Source: Tulasnella sp. 424
Taxonomy: Eukaryota > Basidiomycota > Agaricomycetes > Cantharellales > Tulasnellaceae
Direction: 5' to 3'
Assembly (NCBI GenBank): GCA_019633425.1
Contig: WSUB01000100.1
Coordinates: 1 to 64,000 of the forward strand
DNA length: 64,000 bases
Positions 36,655 to 46,454 of this stretch are shown in pieces (position 1 is the stretch's first letter; each line of letters begins with the position of its first letter). Under the pieces are notes generated by a model. That model saw nothing but the letters and a program-made list of their open reading frames with translations. It searched no databases and had not been told where the DNA came from. The translations under genes and the position numbers were made by a program.

Positions 36655-37787
36655 GATGGACGGGGTAGAAGGGGGTGATGATGGTCGAAGGGATCTGAAG
36701 ACGTCGAGCAGGCAAAAATTGGTCTTATATACACTTGACGACTGGAATGGCGCTGGCCACGGCGGAGTAGAAGAGAATAGCCTCACGTTAGAGGTGTCGG
36801 AGGGTTTGGCTTTAGTTCGGGATTTAGCCCGGCAATTATTGTGCTGGAATCCTGTAATGAAAGGGATGTCGTAGTGGTGCGTGAGGGGGGTAAAAGAAAA
36901 CGCAGAGGCGAGACGTTGGGGGGAGGGGCATTCGATGAAATTCCTCGGCCTTACGCGGTTTTAACCGCCCGCCTCTGGTATAAGGAGCGTTCCGGGAATC
37001 GTCATCCGCCCAGCGCTTTTGCCCCCGATTGGGTGCAAAGTTGCCATAACCAGTAGTAGGATGATGCTTTGCAGCACTCGTGCCTCACTTTGTTTTGTCC
37101 ATATCACACCCAGAGCAGCGGGTTTATCCTTCATCGATATACGTTGCGCTTTCAGGGTCCGTTCTGCGAAGTCCCTGGTTCTGCAGTCTGGATGCCTATT
37201 GGTGCAAATCCCTGGTACCTACACATTCGAAGTAGGCGCCCGCACGAAGGGTGTCCGGGCGAAGGGTGTCCCGTTGACCAGGTTCATCTCCCACACCGCT
37301 ACCTTCCCTGAATAGCCCTAGGCCTTCCAATCTCCTCTCCCAGCCGGAACTTCTTTGACCCTAGTGAAGGACTATGCCATCCTTTTGATGACAACTTTAA
37401 ATATCGATTACCATAGTTAAGGGATTGTGGGATATGTCAGACTCTATATACATCGTGACTCAATAGCATGGAGTGGTTTCCGCCGTCCCGAAACTTCGTC
37501 TTCGACCATATTTATCAGGATACGACAGGAAATAACACTAGCGCGGAAGGCCTGGCATGCATATCCCAAACTTCGGCTCCGAGCGAGCACAGGGTGAATC
37601 AGGGTCTATCACCCCAAGAGGCTACGCCGAATACGTTACAAACGAGAAATCGAAGCCGGCCGAAGAGATGATCAGGAGACATTCAAACACGAAGAGAAAC
37701 CCTTTCAAGAAGAAGTGGTAAGAGGCATCATGTTGCAACGCTCGCGAAGCTGCATGAGCCGCTCAGTAGTTCTGGTTCATACATCCA

Positions 37788-38183
37788 TCACCAATCCCAC
37801 TTCTGAAACTCGACCGTGACCCCAGATCCCACACCATTGACCGTCGAATACACCGCACGACCGTCAGAAGTCTGGCCGATCTCCCACTCTTCAGCTCCGG
37901 GGCTCGAGGTCCAGTTAAAGTCCGATAGCTCCGGTTTCCCCTCTTTTGGCGTTTTACAGGGGTTAGCTGTGGGAACCATCTTTAGCTTGCCGGATTCGGA
38001 ATCTCCAAATCTAGAACAAGGCAAATCAAGCTCACATTCTGCTACACGGCCCGGGCTATCGATGACTCTTTCTTCTAGGAGATTCTTGGAATCCGCTCTC
38101 GATTTTTGGGACACTCCACGCCCGTCAGTGATGGCCTGAGCGTTGCTCTTGGTCGACGAGCAAGAACTAGCCTGTTGGGGCAT
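37788..38183 (-). CDS. Array gene copy 13, short N-terminus subfamily
   Basis: Exons 38183-38036 (148 nt) and 37966-37788 (179 nt), 108 aa. N-terminus MPQQASSCSSTKSNAQAITD as in copy 9. The 69-nt intron has a GTGAGC donor and is in frame without a stop, so read-through would give 131 residues. The spliced form is preferred by comparison with copy 9, where the same intron is interrupted. Confidence 0.76.
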   Translation of the reverse strand: MPQQASSCSSTKSNAQAITDGRGVSQKSRADSKNLLEERVIDSPGRVAECELDLPCSRFGDSESGKLKMVPTANPCKTPKEGKPELSDFNWTSSPGAEEWEIGQTSDGRAVYSTVNGVGSGVTVEFQKWDW

Positions 38184-39214
38184 GGTAGTGAGAGTAGAAA
38201 GTTGTACTGATGATAAAGAAGGGTCCGAGGACGTTCAAATGCGATATATCTATTTATCAAGCTGAATGGCGCGCTCTATCGCGATCAGCTGGAGGAGAAT
38301 GACCTTCTGCTTGATGTGTCGTAGTGTTGGCTTTGGTCCCCTGGTGGTTACGCCGGGGGATGACAGTGTTGTTCTTTGGTAGTGAGAGGGCTGTAGTAGC
38401 GGTGCGTGAGAGGGGTAAGGAGAAAATAGAGGCGAGAGATTAGAGGGAGGGAGTCTCTTTGAGAGATATGGGTCCTACATTACATCGAGGGACGGGGATG
38501 CCTCAGTCTGAGGTCTTCGGGTTTAGGCGCGCCTTTATCCCGTTTACCTCCGGCCGCACTTGTCCCTACATACTTGTCCCGCGCGACACGAGGCTGTAGC
38601 GTGTCTCTCAGGTCCCCGGGTGTAAGGTTCCATGCCTCAACTGGTAATAGGGTTATGCAGTTTTCACTACTGGCGCCAGTCTCGTCTTCTCAGATATAAT
38701 CCAATGCGTTGATTATTATCCACCAAAGACATTTGCGGCTCTTACAATAGCTATTAATTCCCGTGCGCTCCGATTCTAAGCGCCAGAGAACCCTCACCAG
38801 GCCATTCTTTGTAGGCTGGAGTAGATGCCATCGGGTCCTGGCTTGCCGATTTAAAGTCCGCTGCGATAGCTCCTCGTTCTTTCTTAAGGTGTCCACGTCA
38901 TGTCACAGTTGTTCTATTGAGAAGTGAGCAAGGCTGAATAACGGTCCCCACCTTTAAAATGGATGCCGGTCCGCGGAGGTAGCAGGGATACTGCGACGAA
39001 AAGCGGCAACTTCCTGAAAAGACGTGTTCCAGAATTTTAGGAATTATCCTCAGCGGCCATGATGGAGACACGCTCGCTTCTGGCAGCACTCATTGCACAA
39101 CAAACGAAATGAAAGAACCGTCCAGGATAAGAAATATGTATTTTCTTAGGATACCATGGGTACGTTGTCATACTGCCGGAGTAATTACCAGCCTCTACAG
39201 GGCAGGTCGAGCGC
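38184..39214. other. Flank between array copy 13 and GH7
   Basis: No gene. It holds the promoter of copy 13 (a TATATC-like box near 38245) and sequence paralleled in the left block at 30480-31280. The short frames here have no recognisable domain. Confidence 0.6.
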
Positions 39215-40941
39215 TTACAAGCACTGGGAGTACCAGGGATTAGAGTACGTGCAAGTGTAAGGAGATTCGCAGTTGGTAGGGCCACTAATCATAGGAACGA
39301 ACCATCAGTTTCTAATCGGGAACCCTAAATCGGAATCGTAGAGCACTCACGTGTAGTCTTGGCCACCGCATTGTCCCCAGTGAGTCTGAGTAGCTCCGTT
39401 AGCGGTAGTGGTGGTCGAAGTGGTGGTGGTCGAGCGCGAAGTGGTGGTCGAAGTAGTGGTGCTGGAGGAAGAACGAGTGGTAGTGGTGCCGGTAGTGGTG
39501 GTAGAGCCGGGAGTCGAGCCCGAGTATGTCGAACCGATGTCACCGACACGGATGTTGGAGTATGTGACCGTTGCGCTGGCGGCGGAGACTTCAATTTCAG
39601 ATGGAACACCCGAGTCGGCGGGGCAAGTACCACGCTCGCAGCCGTAGCCAGTGCAGTCCTCTGGGAAGTAAGAGTTGAGCCAGTGCATGTTGACGTTATA
39701 GTCGTCCCAGATCGACAAGACCAGGACACCACCGCGCTTCAACGACTCGCCCATAACGTTGAGGCCTCCGTGGTTCTGGAAGGCAGGATAATCGCCAAAG
39801 ACCGTCTTTTGAGCATCGCAGTACTCCTGGGTGATCGCGTTGGTGGCTGGGATACCAGGGATCTGGTTCACGGCGTTGGCGATGACAACACCATTCTGGA
39901 CGTAGAGACGGCGGATCTCCTTGAGGTTACCCGTAGCCGTGCCGTTATCAGTGATGAACTGTGTGACGATGGTGAACTTCTGAGTGGTGTCGACGGTCTT
40001 GCCGGGACCGTAGAATCCGTGGTCACCCTGGCGGTAAGGGTTGAAGTCGCAGCCATCGGGGTCGCAGACACCGCTGTATCGGCTAGGCTGGCCGCATTCG
40101 TCACCGGTGCACTTGTAAGGGCCGACGGGGTCGCAAGGGTGAGGGGTGTAGGCATTGGAGATAGAGTTGGCCTCCCAGATGTCCATCTCGTTGCAGCAGG
40201 AGCCGTAAGTGCCGACACCCGAGTTAGCGGACGAGCCAGTCCAGCCCTCTGAGTTAGCCTATTGGAAGAAAACACAGTCGTTTCAGTCTATCTGCTACTA
40301 TAGTAATCCATGCAATCACATACCTTGCCGGCGATGAACTTCAAGTCACGAGGGCACTGGGAGTCACAGTAGCCAGTCCCGTATTTGGCACCAGCCCTGT
40401 TGGTAGGGTTGCTGGCCAATCCGCCATCTGCTTGCATCTCGGAGAAGTAGACGGCGCCGTTGAGACCGCAAGGAAGCTTGGAGACGTCGACGTCGAAAGT
40501 AAATTCCTGGTTGAGGACCTTGAACAGCTCGTAGGTGGAATCGTCCTTCATGAGGTAGAGACGAGATCCGACGTTCTTGCCGTTGCTGTTGGGAGTAACG
40601 AACTTGAGGGTCAAAGCATTGCCAGAGGTGGTGACACCGTAGGTGTTGACGTAGTCAGCGCCTTCGAGAGCGCAGTTTTGAGTGCAGGTGTCGTTGTTGG
40701 GGCAGAGGGAGGCATTCCATTGGTTGCCGGTGTAGCAGTTGGTGGAACCGCTGGTGGAGTGGAGCCAGCGCCAGTTGGCATCGAGGACGACCTTGCCAGC
40801 TTGGGCAACACAGCCGCCGGAGGTGGTGCACTTGTACCAGGTGAGGGCAGGGTGAACTTCAGCAGTTAAAGTGCCGACCTGTTGAGCGGAAACACCAGCG
40901 AGGAGAGTGGAGAGAACGAGAAGAGCCGTGGGCTTGAACAT
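39215..40941 (-). CDS. GH7 cellobiohydrolase with CBM1
   Basis: Secreted enzyme that cuts cellobiose from the ends of crystalline cellulose. Three exons: 40941-40324, 40258-39351 and 39284-39215, 1596 nt, 531 aa, typical for the family. The signal peptide is about residues 1-19 ([20 protein letters not shown]). The catalytic ExDxxE motif is intact ([10 protein letters not shown]; Glu about 230 and 235). Many Cys for disulphides are present. A Thr/Ser/Arg linker leads to a family 1 cellulose-binding module, split by the last intron: [20 protein letters not shown] ending [17 protein letters not shown] box lies 103 nt upstream of the ATG. The neighbouring pseudogene at 31283-32470 is its duplicate. 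Likely induced by cellulose; the sequence does not show this directly. Confidence 0.97.
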
Positions 40942-41043
40942 GTCGAATAGCTCCGGTTGTGAAGGACTGGTTGAGTTTTTACAAGCGAGTGTCTGGGTGA
41001 CGAACCGTTGATGAGTGCTGAGCCAGAGGTCTAAACGCTTCTT

Positions 41044-41051
41044 CTTTTATA
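41044..41051 (-). promoter_or_regulatory. TATA box of the GH7 gene
   Basis: TATAAAAG on the minus strand, about 103 nt before the cellobiohydrolase start codon, a normal distance for a strongly expressed fungal secreted enzyme gene. Confidence 0.7.
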
Positions 41052-42191
41052 GACCAGCATCTCGAGGCTGGGCGGAGAATACGCGGCGACGCTGTATGTT
41101 TGAACATGGCTCCCTCGTTGACACCAGGCTGGAAATGGTAATTGACCTGTGCAGGCTGCCAACGGATCCGAGGTTAGTTTGAACAGAGCGGTAACATCAG
41201 GAGCCACTCGGATGTTGGTGCGGCGGTTCCTAGGCACAATCAGAAATTGGTCTCCGGGCTTGGGATTTGCTTGTGAGTTTGCCGAGCCACCCTGACCGGA
41301 GTCTACACTACCGTCGGAAAGTCACGGGAAGGAACACGCTCAGGGACAGTGTTCTTGCCGAAGGAGAAGTCGCTGCCATCTTACTCCGCAAGTAAAGCGG
41401 GGTCGAGCATGTTCGTGCTATGGACAATGGGTTGCGATAGAGGAGAAAACGAGTTTTAGGCTTTGAGCAAAAATCCTCATAACATTGTGCAGTTTTTCGG
41501 CTCGATCCTTCCTAGATATATGGAATATGGATACCATGCGCTTTGGTGCGACATTTGGGCTCCTCCTGCGCAGCATCCGGCACCCTGCAGAGGTTGATTT
41601 ACGCCGCTGCACCCGGTCCCACGAGCATCAAGCCGCTTCAGTCTCCCAGCTTGGCATGTCGAATGGGAGAACTCACCGAGCTAGAATTGACCGAGAATGA
41701 TTGTGTCCAAGACTTTTATATGCCGTGGGTCAACGAGCTCGGAGAATGAGAGAAGCGCACAATGACGCAGTGGTCGGTGTCTTGGAGAGTGCGGATGTTC
41801 AGTTTTGGATTGCCAAGCAACCTCAGGGCCTCCGATTATTCTCCCGGGGTACGTGGTTCCGCCGACTCCGGCCTTCCGTTTTCGGCTTACACGTTCCGCA
41901 GCGTTCTTGGTTGACGGCCGTGGCCATTTCACAGATTTTTCGAGTGATTTTCCGGGGTTACTGACAGTCTGTTGATCGCGCCGAGCTGAGGTCGGTGATG
42001 GACGGAGAAAAGTCGAGAGGCGGACCTTCGCGCGGTTCGTTTGTCGACCCCGGACACCCATCGGCACAGCATCAGCCCTGGTCCCTGACGTTGTCCCAAA
42101 CCAACAAGGTTTTGATTCTTGAACCGTCACCTCGTTGTCTCTTCAATACGTCTACCGCTCAAGTTAGTGAAAACTGGAATCAAACAAGGCC
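41052..42191. other. GH7 promoter and F-box 5' flank
   Basis: No gene recognised. The left part must hold the regulatory region of the cellobiohydrolase. The right part (from about 42060) is repeated upstream of the second F-box gene at about 44200-44320, including ccaacaagrttttgattctyg, so it belongs to that tandem unit. Confidence 0.5.
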
Positions 42192-43943
42192 ATGGCGGAA
42201 GTCAGCAACCATCCCGAGCGCAATTCATACGGGGAAACGTATGTGCATTTATCCTAGCTCATGGGAACGATTTTGACATTTATATTTTGACAGCGACCCG
42301 CTCGTATCATTCACTTCAAATGCCGTTCTCGCCTATGATGGCTCCGGAAAGGCTCGAGGAGAATTCGGAGCCATCAACGGTCCACCCATCAATCGTCTTC
42401 CTCACGAGCTATTCGTCGCAGTATTCGAACTCTACGTTGGAGCGGACACCCCAGTCCAAAATCTTGTCACACTGATGCTGGTGTGCAAGCTCTGGCGGAA
42501 CATCGTGGAGGGCACTCCGAGCCTATGGCGTCGCATCTCTGGGAGAGAAGGGTTGTCAGCAGTTCGGAAGGCGTTGTCGATAGCTAGGGACGTCTCGCTC
42601 GAGATCAAGTACCGGGAAGATAGCGCAGAGATGGACGTAAAGACGTTTTTTGCACAGATCAACGATCGCGTTGCGCAGTGGAAGTCCTTGGTCATCAATC
42701 TCGCTGCTGCGAGCTTCGACTCCCCTCTAGCTGTCCTGAGAACGACCGCTGGGCTGAAACTCCAGACTCTCCACTTGATTGGCCGGTGGGATCGAGAGTG
42801 GGAAGGTGCGTAACCCTATTCGGAGGAGAACCAGCCGCACAGGCGTTAAAGGACCTCAGCCTGAACAATGTTCAAGTCATCGCGGCTCCACTTCGTCTAT
42901 CCGGGCTTCGATCCTTGGAACTAAACAGATCACCCATAATATCAGCGGAGGAGCTTCTGAGAGTCATCAAGGACTCTCCCGCCCTTGAGGAGCTCGCCCT
43001 GCACAGACTGGTCTCCTTGAAGGACTTTGTAGCTCCCGGGCACGAAGGGGGGCTCGGAGCTCAGAGCCGCTCGACAGGCGCCCACCATCCTGCTATCCAG
43101 CTCTTACATCTTCACCACCTCTCCCTCCTTGGATTACCCACCTCTTTCACGCACTTTCTTCTCTCAGTTATCCGACCTCAAACTCTACGATCATTTAGTT
43201 TGGAGTGCAAAATACATGAAAGCCCAGCATCCGAACTCTTCACCGCCGACTTATGCCACTTCCCTCCAGCTTTGAAGGGCTCGATCGCAACGGCTGAGGA
43301 ATTTCAAATCAGCTCATTGGATGATAATTCTTGGGTGCTCTGCGTAGGGAACCTCTATATTCGATTCGAGGGGCCTTCGGTGACGCCCAAACACGTGGAA
43401 GAAACCCTTGACTAGGTTTCTGGTCACTCGGGCGGACACTTAAACCACCTGCCCGCCATCTTCTTTACACACGAATTCGATGCACGCTCCAACTTGATTA
43501 TCTGGCTGGGCGCTACTCTCAAAGTGACGCACCTGGAGCTCTGGGCTGGCTGCGGCCTCGGCCGCAAAATCATCTCCCTCCTCTCTCATCCAGTAGTAGC
43601 AAACCAGTGGGCCCTGCCTGACCTTGAATCGATCCAGACGAACGTACGCGACGAACTTGGCACGTCCGAAATACTGGGGATGGTAAAAGCGAGGCATTCC
43701 TTTATTCGGGAGCAGGAGGAGCAGAAGTGTGGAGATATTAGATTGAGACAATTCAGGAAACTCCGGTTACGGGGCGGGTGGAATGGCGTTGGTAAAGAGC
43801 AGGCCGCCAACGTGAAATTCCTGACTGCGTTAGAGAAAGTTGGGAGAGGCGCCGAGATCTGGTGGGGAAAGGAAAGGTGGACTGGGAGTGAAAATGAGAG
43901 TAGTACTGATGTATTTAACGGACTGGGTGATGAAGTTCTATAA
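42192..43943 (+). pseudogene. F-box/LRR-like gene, broken copy
   Basis: Exon 1 42192-42238 and exon 2 42294-43943, aligned to the intact gene downstream. The F-box is present (INRLPHELFVAVFELY, LVCKLWRNIVEGTPSLWRRI). A loss of four bases at about 42805-42812 (ggaaggtgcgtaac against ggaaggaggtgctgtaac) shifts the frame and gives a stop. Later, a Trp codon in EETLDW is TAG (43413-43415). The remaining frames are still highly similar to the sister, so the breaks are recent. A truncated protein of about 190 residues with the F-box could still be made. Confidence 0.87.
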
Positions 43944-44320
43944 TTGCCAGGAGTTCCGTATGGATGAGCGAAGTACGATGACAATTCGAAAGGGGAATTG
44001 ATATTAATCGCGGTTCGTTTGTCGACCATCCCACCTAGCCCATCGGACAGATCCTTCAACGAAGTGTGATGTTTCTTAAAGAAAATACGAACACCAGGTC
44101 CTCTTTAGAGGTCGCGCGCGGAGGTGAATATCGACTCTCTGTAATTCAACGCAATGACCGGTCCAGTTCGGCAATTCCGGCCGGATTGCTGTGGTACACA
44201 TGGCGGCACAACATCAGACCCTGACGGTAATCTCGAACCAACAAGATTTTGATTCTCGAACCACCACCTCGCTATTTCTTAATACGCCTACTCATCAAGT
44301 TAGAGGGAACCTGAATTAAC

Positions 44321-46128
44321 ATGACCATGGCGCAAGTCAGCAATCATCCCGAACGCCGTTCGGTGAACGATCCATGCGGGGAAACGTATGTGCATTGATG
44401 GTAGTTCACGGGGACGGTTTTGGATTTGAACACTCAGATGTTGACAGCGACTCACTCATATCGTCCAACTCAACTTTGATTCCCGCTCATGATGGTTCCG
44501 AAAAGAGCCGAGGGGAGCTAGGAGCTGCCAAGGGTTCACCCATCGATCGTCTTCCCCACGAGCTCATGGTGGCAGCGTTCGACCTCTACATTGGAGCGAA
44601 CACTCCAGTCCAGGACCTTGTAACACTGATTCTGGTGTGCAAGCTCTGGCGGAACATCGTGGAGGGTACTCCGAGCCTATGGCGCCGCATCTCTGGAAGA
44701 GAAGGGTTGTCGGCTGTTCGGAAAGCGTTAGCAATGGCCAGGGACGTCCCACTCGAGATCGCGTACTCGGATGATATTGCACCGATGAACATCAAGACGT
44801 TTTTTGCAGAGATGGACGATCGCATTGCCCGGTGGAAGTCCTTGGTCGTCGAGGTCACTGACGCCAGCTTCGATTCCCCTCTAGCCGCTCTTAAAACGAC
44901 CGCTGCGCCGAGACTCCAAACTCTCCATTTGATTGGCCCGTGGGATCAAGAGTGGGAAGGAGGTGCTGTAACCCTATTCGGAGGAGAACCGGCTGCACAG
45001 GCGTTAAAGGACCTCAGCCTGGACTATGTTCAAGTCATCGTGGCTCCACTTCGTTTATCCGGGCTCCGATCCTTGGAACTAAACAGATTGCCCATAATAT
45101 CAGCAGAGGAGCTTCTGCGAGTCATCAAGGACTCTCCCGCGCTTGAGGAGCTCGCTCTGCACAGACTGGTCTCCTTGAAGGACTTTGTAGTTCCCGAGCA
45201 CGAAGGGGGCCTCGGAGCTCAGAGTCGCTCGACAGGCGCCAACCATCCTGCTATCCAGCTCTTACACCTCCACCACCTCTCGCTCCTTGGATTACCCGTC
45301 TCTTTCACACACTTCCTTCTCTCAGTTATCCGACCTCCAAATCTTCGATCGATTGGTCTGGAGTGCAAAATACATAAAAGCCCAGCATCCGACCTCCTCA
45401 CCACCGACCTATCCCATCTCGCTCCAGCGTTGAAACGTTTGACCGCAACAGCCGAGGAAATCGAGATCAATTCATTGGGAGAGAGTTCTTGGACGTTCTA
45501 CGTAGGGAACCTAAAAATTGGATTCGATGGGCTTACGGTGAAGCCAAAACACGTGGAAGAAACCCTTGACTGGGTCTCTGGTCACTCGGGAGGACACGTA
45601 AAGGACCTGCCCGCCAGCTTGATCACCCACGAATTCGATGCACGCTCCGATCTGATTCTCTGGCTAGGGGCTACCCTCAAAGTGACGTACTTGGAGCTCT
45701 GGACTGGCTCGTGGTCCGGCCACCAAGAACGTTCCCAACCGCGCAAAATCATCTCCCTCCTCTCTCACCCATTAGCGGCAAACCAGTGGGCATTGCCTGC
45801 CCTTGAATCGGTTAAGACGAACGTGGTCGACGAACTTGGCAAGTCCGAAATACTGGAGATGGTCAAAGTGAGGCATTCCTTTATTCGGGAGCAAGAGGAG
45901 CAGAAGGGTGGTGGAGACATTAGATTGAGGCAATTCAAAGAACTCCGGTTATGGGGCGGGTGGAATAGCGTTGGCAAAGACCAGGCCGCCAACGTCAAAT
46001 TCTTAACCGCGTTAGAGGAAGTAGGGAGAGGCGCCGAGATCTGGTGGGAAGAGGTGAAGTGGACTGGGAGTAAAACTTATGAGAGTACTGTTGATGATAT
46101 GTTTCAGAACGGAACGGTTGATAGTTGA
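44321..46128 (+). CDS. F-box domain protein, intact copy
   Basis: Probable substrate adaptor of an SCF ubiquitin ligase; target unknown. Two exons, 44321-44385 and 44448-46128, 581 aa. I chose the spliced start (MTMAQVSNHPERRS) because the same exon, donor gtatgtgcatt and acceptor ttgacag exist in the broken sister. The F-box is at about residues 50-95: IDRLPHELMVAAFDLYIG, LVCKLWRNIVEGTPSLWRRI. The rest has Leu-rich strands (LQTLHLIGPW, LRSLELNRLP, LEELALHRLVSLKDF), like the irregular LRR tails of agaricomycete F-box proteins. No membrane segment or signal peptide. Part of a tandem pair of about 2.1 kb units. Confidence 0.88.
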
Positions 46129-46454
46129 GTAGAAATGCTATAAACGCCGAGTTCCGTGAAGTTGAGCAAAACACGATGACGATTCGTCAAGAGTAATCGA
46201 TATTGATCTTCTAGCTAGGATTTGACCTTTTGTCCTGACGTACGATGCCTCTATGGTGAGTGAGGCATAGCCCAGTACTTCGCCAACATGTAGAGGGTCA
46301 CGATTGAAAATTCCAACGTGGTATCTGGCGGGCATATGGGTATAACAGCTCATAGAATGGAGAGCAGACCAAGACAACACGGAATAATTAGCAGCAAGAA
46401 TTAACTCGAAATAGAAACATCTATAAGGTTCAGAAGAAGGCAATCCAGCGGCTC

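Larger units (their letters stand above)
11941..38290 (-). repeat. Tandem array of 13 copies of an unknown small gene
   Basis: Thirteen copies of one small minus-strand gene, each with similar flanks, recur about every 1.3-1.7 kb. Start codons are at 13077, 19921, 21536, 23185, 24784, 26392, 27980, 29211, 30479, 33670, 35224, 36654 and 38183. Larger gaps hold the importin-like pair (between copies 1 and 2) and a GH7 pseudogene (between copies 9 and 10). Flanks are also repeated: a TATA box about 75 nt before the ATG, an imperfect palindrome about 290 nt before it, and downstream blocks beginning with agacaagatcatac. Sequence near the end of SAC1 copy 1 (about 11950-12400) recurs at about 18880-19290 and 22070-22500. 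Stretches between copies hold no other gene that I can recognise. Confidence 0.9.
32471..40941. repeat. Large direct duplication, right block
   Basis: Holds array copies 10-13 followed by the intact GH7 gene, in the same order and orientation as 25190-32470. It starts with array-flank sequence (ccatttccccagcgcttccc) fused to the broken GH7 end. The GH7 gene here is complete, which makes the right block the better preserved one. Confidence 0.83.

Noticed and set aside
12000..38000. CRISPR-like or satellite explanation for the regular repeats
   Set aside because: Units are over 1 kb, contain spliced genes and belong to a eukaryote; they are tandem gene duplications.
39359..40252. A 297-codon open frame on the plus strand opposite the GH7 gene
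   Set aside because: It is the mirror of the GH7 second exon: Gly/Val/Ser-rich, no domain, and the minus strand encodes an obvious cellobiohydrolase.
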